8,466 bases of DNA from Polyangia bacterium (GTDB taxonomy: Bacteria; Myxococcota_A; Polyangia; Polyangiales; Polyangiaceae). The notes below the pieces were generated by a model. That model ran no database searches, was not told where the DNA came from, and saw only the letters and a list, made by a program, of their open reading frames with translations. The stretch covers positions 1 through 8,466 of the forward strand of contig JAUILJ010000295.1 in NCBI GenBank assembly GCA_030433055.1. The letters are read 5' to 3'. The position numbers and the translations under genes are program-made. Below are positions 1 through 6,730 of the stretch, piece by piece. Positions within the stretch are counted from its first letter, which is position 1, and each line of letters opens with the position of its first letter.

Positions 1-1356
1 GGCGGTGGGCGCGTGCGCAACTCCACCGCGGGGGTGATCGATATGGAGCAGATCGATCCTGAACGGGTCGAGCTCCCCGCCTGGTACGAGCCGAATCCGG
101 GCAAGTCCGGCGATCTGGCGATGATCATCTTCACGTCGGGGCGCTATTCGAAACCCCGAGCTGCACGCATCACGAACCGCCGCTGGGCGTTTTCTGCTTA
201 TGGCGCTGCAGCGGCCTGCACGCTGACAGGCAAAGACACCGTCTACTGTTGCCTCCCGCTCCATCACCAGTCGGGGATGCTGGTCAGCGTCGGTGGCGGG
301 CTGGTTGGTGGGGCGCGCTTGGCACTCGCGAGCCGTTTCACCCCGGAACTGTTCTGGAAGGAAGTGCGCCGCTACGGAGCCACTGTGGTGTTCTACGCGG
401 GAGAGATGTGCAGGGAGCTGGTCAACGCTCCCGTTGCGCCGTCGGAGCACATCAACCCCTTGCGCTTGTTCGCGGGCAGCGGGATGCGCAAGGACGTCTG
501 GTACCGCTTGCAGGATCGCTTTGGTGTCGGCGTGCTCGAGTTCTATGCATCGAGCGAAGGGAACGCGGTCTTGGCCAATGCGTCTGGCAAGAAGCTGGGC
601 GCGCTGGGGCGGCCGCTGCCAGGCGCCACGGACATGGCCATCGTGCGCTACGACTTTGATCGGGGTGAGCTCATCAAGGATGCCCGGGGTTGGCTCGTGC
701 CAGCCAAGGAGAACGAGTGGGGCATGATGGTTTCGCGAGTGGACTCGACGCACCCTTCGGCCACGCTCGCGGGGTACGCCCAGGACCCTGACACCGCCAA
801 GCGTATCGTCCGGGGCGCGTTCGCGGCAGACGATGTGTGGTTCCTGACTGGTGACATCCTGCGGCAGGATGACGACGGCGACTACTGGTACGTAGACCGC
901 GCCACCGATATGATCCGTACGGTAACGGGTCCGGTGGCGACGACGGAGATCGAAGACGCCCTCTACGACCTGCCAGAGGTGGGGCTCGCCGTTGCCTATG
1001 CCCTGCGCGTTCCGGGCACCTCATGGCAGATGCCGGTCGCCGCGGTGGTGCTCAGGGGGACGGAGAAGCTCGATGCCGACGAGATACTCGGCGTGATCGA
1101 GCGACAGCTTCCGCTCCGCGCTCGCCCTCGATTCATCCGCGTGCGTTCCCAGATCGCAATGACCGACGGCTACCGGCCGATCAAAGCACCGCTGATTGAG
1201 GCCGGTATCCGTGTGCGCTCACAGGAGCAGACCTTCTGGTACGACTCGGACCGCCATCGCTACGAGGTCCTCGATCAGTCAGGCTACCTAGAAGCCGTGC
1301 GCCTGGCAGGGGGCACCGCGAGTGAACTGGACCTCGAAGAGGAGGCGGCGAGCTAG
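1..1356 (+). CDS. FATP/FadD6-like AMP-binding protein (acyl-CoA synthetase family), 5'-truncated by window edge
   Basis: This is the C-terminal part of an adenylate-forming enzyme, which would activate a fatty or other carboxylic acid with ATP and load it onto CoA. The frame is open from base 1, so the GTG at 13 is probably not the true start; about 200 N-terminal residues should lie upstream, judging from the ~600-aa FATP family. Numbering from the GTG: the P-loop position is residues 40-54, the A5-like motif EFYASSEGN is at 176-184 (FATPs have EFYGATEGN), the 'YDFDRGELIKDARG' stretch typical of FATPs is at 213-226, and LTGD is at 278-281 followed by VDR at 294-296. The P-loop is odd: FTSGRYSKPRA replaces the usual (Y/F)TSGTTGxPKG. 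The final TGTFKxxK-like motif reads TDGYRPIK (384-391), so the usual catalytic lysine position may hold Arg. The fold assignment is fairly safe; acyl-CoA ligase activity and substrate are uncertain. It is followed after 3 bp by the UbiA gene. Confidence 0.8.
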   Translation, partial: GGGRVRNSTAGVIDMEQIDPERVELPAWYEPNPGKSGDLAMIIFTSGRYSKPRAARITNRRWAFSAYGAAAACTLTGKDTVYCCLPLHHQSGMLVSVGGGLVGGARLALASRFTPELFWKEVRRYGATVVFYAGEMCRELVNAPVAPSEHINPLRLFAGSGMRKDVWYRLQDRFGVGVLEFYASSEGNAVLANASGKKLGALGRPLPGATDMAIVRYDFDRGELIKDARGWLVPAKENEWGMMVSRVDSTHPSATLAGYAQDPDTAKRIVRGAFAADDVWFLTGDILRQDDDGDYWYVDRATDMIRTVTGPVATTEIEDALYDLPEVGLAVAYALRVPGTSWQMPVAAVVLRGTEKLDADEILGVIERQLPLRARPRFIRVRSQIAMTDGYRPIKAPLIEAGIRVRSQEQTFWYDSDRHRYEVLDQSGYLEAVRLAGGTASELDLEEEAAS

Positions 1357-1359
1357 CCC

Positions 1360-2394
1360 TTGAGTGCTGGAGCCGAAAGCCTCGACCAGGCGCGTGAGGC
1401 GAACAGCGAACGTCGGCGCCCCCAGGGGTTGCGAGCCACGGCGAGCGCGCTGTGGAGGCTCTCGAGGCCTCAGGGCGCATTCTGGCTCTCCTGGATCGTG
1501 CTGATCGGATACGGCTTCACCCTGTGGGACTGGGGCATGGGGCCGCGAGGTGTCTCCGGCTTGGTCGCCATCTTGTGCAGCTGGTGGTTGCTCAACGCTG
1601 GGAGCTTGTGGCTCAACGCCGTGCTGGACGACGACCAGGGTGAGGTGCTGTTTCAGGCGTCTCCGGTTTCATTACCGCGCGGTACTACAGTGGCCGGGTA
1701 CTTGGCGCTCGCGGCCGCCTTGGCAGTGAGCAGCATGAGTCGCTGGCCAGGCGTGCTCTGCGCCGCAGGCGCGGCGTTGCTCGCGGTGCTGTATTCTCAC
1801 CCCCGAACCCGCTGGAAAGGGCATGCGCTGGGTGGGCCCTTCGTCAACCTGGTGGGCTATGGGGTGTTGACGCCGCTGGCCGGCTTCGCCCAGACGGGTC
1901 TGCCCCCGACCGGTCGCGGCGCTGCCACGCTGGTGCTCCTTGCCGCGTGGATACTGGGGGCCTACTTCGTGGCTCAGGCTTTCCAGGCAGACGAAGACGC
2001 CGAGCGAGGCTATTCCACGCTGGTGGTGACCCACGGGGCGGTTGGGGTCATCCGCGTTGCTCGCTGGCTCATGGGCTTCTCCATGTTGGGGGTCGCGGCG
2101 GGGATCGTCCTCGGTTACTACCCTCGGCTCTTGCTGCTGGGGTTGCCGCTCTTGTGGCTCACGGATCGCTATATCAAGCGCTGGCAGCGCGCGGCGGCGG
2201 AGCCGAACGCCGAGCGTTCCGGGCGGGCGATGGCCATGGGACTCCACCGCAGGATGATGTTCAGCGGGGCGGTGCTCTTCGTGCTCGCTTACTGCGACTA
2301 TCAGGCGGACTTCCAAGCCGATCGTCCCGCCGCAGGTTGGGCCACGGCTCGGGGCCGTCCACCGTTCCCGCAGCGCTTTCAGTACACCGAGTGA
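1360..2394 (+). CDS. UbiA-superfamily membrane prenyltransferase, substrate unknown
   Basis: This is a multi-pass membrane protein of 344 aa whose motifs match the UbiA family, intramembrane enzymes that move a prenyl chain from its diphosphate to an aromatic or other acceptor. The first Asp-rich motif is NAVLDDDQGE (86-95), a variant of NDxxDxxxD. It is followed by YSHPRTRWKGH (145-155), close to the family's YSxPPxRxKG signature. The second Asp-rich motif is ADEDAERGYSTL (210-221), matching the DxxxGxxTL pattern. About eight or nine hydrophobic stretches span roughly residues 38-312. The N-terminal ~35 residues are polar and basic, and the C-terminal ~30 are Pro/Arg-rich. The start is TTG, in the same frame as the preceding gene and only one codon after its stop. 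The GGAGG at 1341-1345 is about 14 bp away, so translational coupling is likely. I cannot assign the acceptor (quinone, chlorophyll-type, heme or polar lipid). Confidence 0.8.
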   Translation: MSAGAESLDQAREANSERRRPQGLRATASALWRLSRPQGAFWLSWIVLIGYGFTLWDWGMGPRGVSGLVAILCSWWLLNAGSLWLNAVLDDDQGEVLFQASPVSLPRGTTVAGYLALAAALAVSSMSRWPGVLCAAGAALLAVLYSHPRTRWKGHALGGPFVNLVGYGVLTPLAGFAQTGLPPTGRGAATLVLLAAWILGAYFVAQAFQADEDAERGYSTLVVTHGAVGVIRVARWLMGFSMLGVAAGIVLGYYPRLLLLGLPLLWLTDRYIKRWQRAAAEPNAERSGRAMAMGLHRRMMFSGAVLFVLAYCDYQADFQADRPAAGWATARGRPPFPQRFQYTE

Positions 2395-2555
2395 TTCCGC
2401 ACCCGGTGGGCTGGGCGTGCCACACGACGCGCTGCGAATGTCCCGGCGCGCGAGCGTTCAAACGCGAACCCGAACGCGAGCTTCCGTAATCATTCGCGAG
2501 GGTTCCTGACAGCGCGTGCCCTCACTGCCTAGTTCTGCCATGCTCGCCGCGAGGA
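2395..2555. other. Intergenic gap between the UbiA and kinase genes
   Basis: These 161 bases are the longest non-coding stretch on the + strand half of the window. They probably hold the end of the first transcription unit and the promoter for the kinase operon. I see no convincing -10/-35 pair: a CTGACA at 2506-2511 resembles a -35 box, but nothing TATAAT-like lies 16-18 bp downstream. The only clear structure is the imperfect inverted repeat listed separately. Confidence 0.6.
2450..2481. repeat. Imperfect inverted repeat (10-bp arms, 12-bp spacer)
   Basis: The left arm GCGAGCGTTC (2450-2459) pairs with the right arm GAACGCGAGC (2472-2481) at 8 of 10 positions, including six consecutive pairs next to the spacer (GCGTTC/GAACGC). 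The spacer also carries a further GCGAAC. No T-run follows, so a classical intrinsic terminator is unlikely. It sits about 75-105 bp upstream of the kinase start, which would also suit an operator. Function is unknown. Confidence 0.4.
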
Positions 2556-4370
2556 ATGTTCGTCTGTCCTGAGTGCGGTCAATGCTACCAGGCGCCGGGC
2601 CAGTGCCCGAGCGACGGCAGTCCGCTGTCCGATAACCTCACCGAGCCGCTCCTGGGGCAGATGGTGGGGAGCTACCGTATCGCCGCCTTGATCGGCGTCG
2701 GTGGCATGGGGCGTGTGTACAAGGGCGTGCACCCTCAGATCGGCAGCCGCGTCGCGATCAAGGTGCTCAGCATGGAGTGCGCGCACCACCCCGCGCTGGT
2801 TCAGCGTTTCTTCGCGGAAGCGCGATCCGTGAACGTGATTCGTCACGAGAGCATCGTCAACATCGTGGACCTCGCGACGCTGAGTGATGGTCGGCCGTAC
2901 ATCGTCATGGAGTACCTCGACGGGCAATCGCTCTCCGAGGTGATCAAGGAGCGCTCGCCGCTGCCGGTCGGCGGCGTGATGAGCCTGATGTTCGAGGTGC
3001 TGGACGCCCTCGCAGCGGCGCATCAGGCAGGCATCGTCCATCGCGATTTGAAGCCGGATAACATCTTCGTCACTGCCCAGGGGCGACCCAAGGTGCTGGA
3101 CTTTGGTATCGCGAAGCTGCGGCCAGAGCTGGGTGCTGGTAGTGACGCCACCCGCACCGGGTCGATCCTGGGGACGCCCCACTACATGTCCCCGGAGCAA
3201 GCTCAGGGGCTCCACGTGGATCACCGCAGCGACATCTACGCGCTGGGGGTCATTCTGTTCGAGCTGTTGACGGGCACGCGGCCGTTCGAGGCGCCCACGC
3301 TCTACAGCCTGCTCGACATGCACGTGAAGCAAGCACCGCCGCCGCCTACCTCGGTGCGTGGGGATCTGTTGCCAGTCTTCGATCAGGTGGTGTTCCGGGC
3401 CCTCGCGAAGCGCCCCGAGCAGCGCTACCAGAACGCGTACGAGATGAAGCAGGCGCTGGAACTCGCCGCGCAGTCGGTTCCTCCCGGAAGTTGGGGAGGC
3501 CTCGGTGCTCGGAGCAGCGGGCGTCCAGGTTCGGGTATCGCCACTCCTCACTACGGGCGGCCACCCACGGTGCCGAGCACCCTGGGAGGCCAGGCGCCGA
3601 GCGGTTCGTCACCGAGCCTGGGGGGCCAAGTGCCGGGCACGATGGGGGGCCAGGTGATGAGCGGCGGCTATGGCGGCCCCGGCGTCGGCAGTGGTGGTTC
3701 CCTGCATCTTGCCCCTCCAGCGACGCAGGATCGCTCCTCTCCGGTGCCCTACCTGCTCGTCGCGGCGGGCGCGTTCGTGCTCATCGTAGCGATGGTGTTC
3801 GTGTTCTTCTTCGGTGTCTCGCTCGTTGGTCAGGCCAACCAGGCATCGCAGCCGGTGGTGCAAACCCCGACTTCAGAACCCGATGAAGACGATCCGGGCG
3901 TACCTGTGACGAACATCCCCGGGATGCCGACCGGAGTCGGAGGCAACAAGCACTTCGACGTCACGGCGCAAGCGTCGGCTGCGTACAAGGCAGCCGCCCA
4001 GTCGAATCCAGGGCTCCAGGTCGCGCTGATCACTGCCAACGGCGTGAAGTCCGATGGCAGCATCGACATGAGCTCCCAGATCACCAACTCAGCGACTTTC
4101 CAGTTCGTCAGCTCCAGCACGTGTGTGCTCGTCTCGGCCACTCAGTTCGGCAACACCACGGTCGCGATGAAGAAGTCCGATTGCTCCGGGCGCCCCGTCC
4201 GCATGCCTCGCTGCACCATGGCCAACGTGATGAAGCGTGCCTTCGCGCAGACCAAGGCAAGCCCGACGGCCCTCGGCATCGTGAGCTACCAGGGAAACAA
4301 GGGCGGGGAACCACGATGGTCAGTGACCCTGGGCGTGTTGAGTCACGCGGACGTGCCTGACGACTGCTGA
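2556..4370 (+). CDS. Transmembrane Ser/Thr protein kinase with N-terminal Zn-ribbon and novel outer domain
   Basis: This is a 604-aa Hanks-type (PknB-like) kinase, expected to phosphorylate Ser/Thr of cytoplasmic partners in response to a signal outside the membrane. Domains in order: a Cys cluster CPECGQC...CPSDG with C4, C7, C10 and C17, a likely zinc ribbon as often seen in myxobacterial kinases; a kinase domain at ~40-300 with glycine loop IGVGGMGRVY (46-55), ATP Lys69, helix-C Glu88, HRDLKPDN (162-169, catalytic Asp164), DFG (182-184), an activation loop with T199, T201, S203 and T207, and TPHYMSPEQ at 207-215. All catalytic residues are present, so it should be an active RD kinase. Then come a Gly/Pro/Ser linker (310-397) with LGGQ repeats, one membrane segment (~398-424), and a ~180-aa outer domain with C523, C543, C553 and C604. 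I do not recognise that domain, and no PASTA or PEGA repeats are visible. The GAGGA at 2551-2555 directly abuts the ATG, unusually close for a ribosome site; no better in-frame start is seen. The next gene begins 7 bp downstream. Confidence 0.93.
   Translation: MFVCPECGQCYQAPGQCPSDGSPLSDNLTEPLLGQMVGSYRIAALIGVGGMGRVYKGVHPQIGSRVAIKVLSMECAHHPALVQRFFAEARSVNVIRHESIVNIVDLATLSDGRPYIVMEYLDGQSLSEVIKERSPLPVGGVMSLMFEVLDALAAAHQAGIVHRDLKPDNIFVTAQGRPKVLDFGIAKLRPELGAGSDATRTGSILGTPHYMSPEQAQGLHVDHRSDIYALGVILFELLTGTRPFEAPTLYSLLDMHVKQAPPPPTSVRGDLLPVFDQVVFRALAKRPEQRYQNAYEMKQALELAAQSVPPGSWGGLGARSSGRPGSGIATPHYGRPPTVPSTLGGQAPSGSSPSLGGQVPGTMGGQVMSGGYGGPGVGSGGSLHLAPPATQDRSSPVPYLLVAAGAFVLIVAMVFVFFFGVSLVGQANQASQPVVQTPTSEPDEDDPGVPVTNIPGMPTGVGGNKHFDVTAQASAAYKAAAQSNPGLQVALITANGVKSDGSIDMSSQITNSATFQFVSSSTCVLVSATQFGNTTVAMKKSDCSGRPVRMPRCTMANVMKRAFAQTKASPTALGIVSYQGNKGGEPRWSVTLGVLSHADVPDDC
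3582..3653 (+). repeat. Three coding LGGQ/MGGQ repeats in the kinase linker
   Basis: Near-identical 12-base units at 3582-3593, 3618-3629 and 3642-3653 encode LGGQ, LGGQ and MGGQ (residues 343-346, 355-358, 363-366), each followed by a short Pro/Ser/Gly spacer. They lie in the juxtamembrane linker between the kinase domain and the membrane segment. They probably arose by slippage or short duplication in low-complexity DNA. A binding role is not excluded. Confidence 0.6.
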
Positions 4371-4377
4371 GGCAAGC

Positions 4378-5595
4378 TTGCCCAACTCCAGCGCACGTCC
4401 ACCAGCCACAGCGGTCGGAGCTGAAGACTCATCGAAGCGTGGAGGCGCCAAATCGCGTCTCCCTCGGCACATCCGCCTGCTACTAGGCTGTCTTAGCCTG
4501 GGGTTGGGGTTAGGCGCGCTCCCTCGGCACGTGATAGGTACCGAGGGCGCAGCGTATTACCGGGGGGAAAAGTCCACGCAGCTCGCCCTGGCTAGGCGAG
4601 TCGCGAAGAGCGCGCTGGAACAAGCCGAACCCGACTTCTACCACAGCGGGATGTCGCGCTTCGATGGTCAATCAGCCGTGGCCATCTATCAGATGACGCT
4701 GCTCGGCTTGGGTCAGGTCATCCTGAGCCATCCGGAGCTGCGTGAGGAGCTGCTGCCCGCGATGCGGCGCGCCGCTGAGCGACTGGTGGACCCGCGCACG
4801 CTGGAATATGCCGTGAAGGTCTATGGACAGCACGGCGTGAAGAACATGGCTCCCCGGGCTGGCCATGCTTACCTGGGATACATCAACCTCGGCCTGGGCA
4901 TGCTGCGCAAGATCGATCCTGAGACAGAGCTCGCCCCGATTCATGACCGACTCACGACGCAGCTCGCCTCGCGGTTGTTCGCCTCCAGGACTGGGCTCAT
5001 CGAAACATACCCCGGGGAAACGTGGCCTCCAGACGTTGCGGCAGTGGCTGGCTCCATCGGGCTGCACGACTCTGCGCTGGGCAACGAGCCACGACCGGAA
5101 CTGAGGGCTTGGGCGAGTCGCTTCGAGAGCTGTGCCCTCGACAAGACAGGCTACCTGGTACAGCGCACGGTTTCCGGCAGCTGCGAGCCCAAGGACGCGC
5201 CTCGCGGCTCTGGCACCGCCGTGTCTTCGTACTTTCTCTCATTCGCGACGCCGCAGCTCTCGGCCAAGTTGTTTCACGGCCTCGAAGCCGACGGTCGCAG
5301 GAGCCTGCTTGGTTTTGGCGCGGTGAGGGAGTACGCGACCGGCCACTCTGGATCGGGAGACGGGAACGCTGGCCCGATCGTCTTCGGCGTTTCTGTTGGA
5401 GCGTCGGGGTTCGCGCTTGGAGCGGCTCGCGCTCACGGCGCACGCCAGATGTTCGAGGAAGTCTACCGTACGGCTGCGCTATTTGGGATCCCTACGGATA
5501 CTAGCGACGGGCTACGTTATGCCGTGGCCGGTGCTCTCGGGGATGCACTGCTGCTCGCCATGCTCACCGCGCTGCCGCCGGAGACATACCAATGA
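4378..5595 (+). CDS. Uncharacterised exported or membrane-anchored helical (toroid-like) protein
   Basis: I do not recognise this 405-aa protein with certainty. A basic N-terminus is followed by one hydrophobic segment (residues ~32-54), a signal peptide or anchor, so the main domain probably lies outside the cytoplasmic membrane. The rest is helical with recurring Gly- and aromatic-rich segments: GHAYLGYINLGLG (162-174), ETYPGETWPPDVAAVAGSIG (209-228), GSGTAVSSYFLSF (277-289) and GPIVFGVSVGASGFALGAAR (332-351). This spacing resembles an (alpha/alpha)6 toroid, and the order of segments recalls linalool dehydratase/isomerase-like proteins and glycoside-processing toroids; this is from memory of family patterns and is tentative. 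D219, H230 and D231 are candidate functional polar residues. Start: TTG 7 bp after the kinase stop. Its ribosome site is weak, but no ATG occurs before residue 92, past the membrane segment. It overlaps the next gene by 4 bp, so it is almost certainly co-expressed with both neighbours. Confidence 0.8.
   Translation: MPNSSARPPATAVGAEDSSKRGGAKSRLPRHIRLLLGCLSLGLGLGALPRHVIGTEGAAYYRGEKSTQLALARRVAKSALEQAEPDFYHSGMSRFDGQSAVAIYQMTLLGLGQVILSHPELREELLPAMRRAAERLVDPRTLEYAVKVYGQHGVKNMAPRAGHAYLGYINLGLGMLRKIDPETELAPIHDRLTTQLASRLFASRTGLIETYPGETWPPDVAAVAGSIGLHDSALGNEPRPELRAWASRFESCALDKTGYLVQRTVSGSCEPKDAPRGSGTAVSSYFLSFATPQLSAKLFHGLEADGRRSLLGFGAVREYATGHSGSGDGNAGPIVFGVSVGASGFALGAARAHGARQMFEEVYRTAALFGIPTDTSDGLRYAVAGALGDALLLAMLTALPPETYQ
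5580..5583 (+). promoter_or_regulatory. Ribosome binding site for the small membrane protein
   Basis: GGAG lies 8 bp before the ATG at 5592, inside the end of the preceding gene. With the ATGA start/stop overlap it supports the start of a gene that would otherwise be doubtful because of its size. Confidence 0.5.
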
Positions 5596-5873
5596 GCCGC
5601 CGAGCCGTCCCAGGAGAGCCAGCCCCCTGGCGTGCCCTCGCGGTGGGGGCGTGCGTGTGGCTCGTCAGCTATGGCTTGCGGCATTTGCTGGCGGGGGGCG
5701 ATGTCATCGCCGGTATCACTCAGGGTAACTTGCTTTGGGGGGCCGGCCTGGTGTCTCTGCTGTGCACTCGCGTGTTCCTGGTCTTGGTATGGCCGGTGTG
5801 GGTGATCTATCGTGGTCTGTGTTACGCGGCGTGGCGCATGCGGCCGCACCCTGAAAATCCAGAGAGAAAATAG
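5592..5873 (+). CDS. Small two-helix membrane protein, unknown function
   Basis: This encodes 93 aa with two hydrophobic segments, at about residues 14-33 and 47-75, joined by a short polar loop, and a basic C-terminus (RMRPHPENPERK). It matches no family I know. The start is well supported: ATG overlaps the upstream stop in ATGA and has a GGAG 8 bp before it. The coupling implies roughly matched expression with the toroid-like protein, so it may be its membrane partner or anchor; this is inference. Its TAG stop directly abuts the stop codon of the convergent acyltransferase gene. Confidence 0.75.
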   Translation: MSRRAVPGEPAPWRALAVGACVWLVSYGLRHLLAGGDVIAGITQGNLLWGAGLVSLLCTRVFLVLVWPVWVIYRGLCYAAWRMRPHPENPERK

Positions 5874-6728
5874 TCAGCGCAAGCTGCGAGGCCTTCGGCG
5901 CTTGCCGGCTCGTGCGTCTTCGGTACGGCGCGCCTTCAGCTCACTGATCAGCGACTCCACCCGCGCCCGGGTCAGGTCTCGCAGCTGCGAGACCGCGCTC
6001 GGCTTGCACTCGAGCGCCGCCGTCGGTATCGCTTCGCCGACACCGAAATAGAAGCGCTCGGGCTTGGGCAGCGGGGTGCCCTTCCAGCCCCTCACGAACG
6101 GCATCAGCGCGTCTCCTCCACGCATCGCGTCGAACAGGGGTGTCCTCTTGAGCAATCCACCCACGGAGCTGTCGAGCACGTCGTCAGCGTCCCACACGAT
6201 GTCGAAGCACTCCTCGGCTCCGACGGCTGCGAAGGGCAGAATCGGGTAGCGATGTTCGATGGCCATGCGGGCGAAGCCGACGCGCTCTTTCCATATCAGC
6301 TCGTAGGCCTCACCCTTGCGCTTCGCGACCTCTCGGCCTCCTCCCGGAAACACCAGTACGTGTTCGCCCGCTCGCATCAGATCCGCGCAGGTGTCCGGGC
6401 TGCCGACCACCACGCCGATTCGCTGCATGATGTCGCGCCAACCAGGGACCGCGAAATGGAAGCGATCGCCCAGTGCCCTCACCCACACCCCCCGCTCCTC
6501 GTAAATCTGCGCGACGAAGAGCGGTGCGTCGAGCAAACCGATTAGCGTGTGGTTGCCAACGAGCAGCGCGGGCTGTTCGGGATCGATGTGCTCCAGACCG
6601 AAGAATTGAGGCCGGAAGTAGGCTCGGCTAGGGGCCATCAGCAGCTTCACCTGTGCTCTGCTCGGTGGCCTGAAGCGCGGCAGCTGGCTCGCGTCGCTCT
6701 CCTTGGCTGCGCGCTTCTTCGTCGCCAT
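5874..6728 (-). CDS. Lysophospholipid/glycerol acyltransferase (PlsC superfamily, TMEM68/PES-like branch)
   Basis: This 284-aa membrane-associated acyltransferase would move an acyl chain from acyl-CoA or acyl-carrier protein to a glycerolipid or alcohol. The first motif is VGNHTLIGLLD (57-67): His60 is followed by Asp67 with six residues between, rather than the HxxxxD of PlsC. The glycerol-binding block is VFPGGGREV (126-134), the FPGGxRE form known from TMEM68, phytyl ester synthase and DGAT2-like proteins, instead of FPEGTR. The YPILPFAAVGAEE block (161-173) matches the usual proline motif, and FYFGVGEAI (226-234) the usual C-terminal motif. The first ~25 residues are polar and basic; no clear signal peptide is seen. 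The ATG lies 2 bp after the WS/DGAT stop with no visible Shine-Dalgarno, so translation probably depends on re-initiation. It likely works with the WS/DGAT in making phosphatidate, diacylglycerol, triacylglycerol or wax-type esters; the exact acceptor is unknown. Confidence 0.88.
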   Translation of the reverse strand: MATKKRAAKESDASQLPRFRPPSRAQVKLLMAPSRAYFRPQFFGLEHIDPEQPALLVGNHTLIGLLDAPLFVAQIYEERGVWVRALGDRFHFAVPGWRDIMQRIGVVVGSPDTCADLMRAGEHVLVFPGGGREVAKRKGEAYELIWKERVGFARMAIEHRYPILPFAAVGAEECFDIVWDADDVLDSSVGGLLKRTPLFDAMRGGDALMPFVRGWKGTPLPKPERFYFGVGEAIPTAALECKPSAVSQLRDLTRARVESLISELKARRTEDARAGKRRRPRSLR

Positions 6729-6730
6729 GG

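Noticed and set aside
1672..2316. Antisense open frame (214 codons) opposite the UbiA gene
   Set aside because: Arg/His/Gln-rich low-complexity product, no family motif, fully covered by the UbiA gene whose motifs are clear.
2506..2535. Sigma70-like promoter before the kinase (CTGACA at 2506-2511)
   Set aside because: No acceptable -10 element at 16-18 bp; the best candidate matches TATAAT at only two positions.
2529..3551. Long antisense open frame (340 codons) opposite the kinase gene
   Set aside because: It lies entirely over a clearly functional kinase domain. Its product is His/Arg/Gln-rich with no motif, as expected for an antisense shadow in GC-rich coding DNA.
4477..4497. Lipobox-like LLLGC in the N-terminus of the 405-aa protein
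   Set aside because: The hydrophobic stretch before the Cys is only about five residues and most of it continues after the Cys, so a lipoprotein signal is unlikely.
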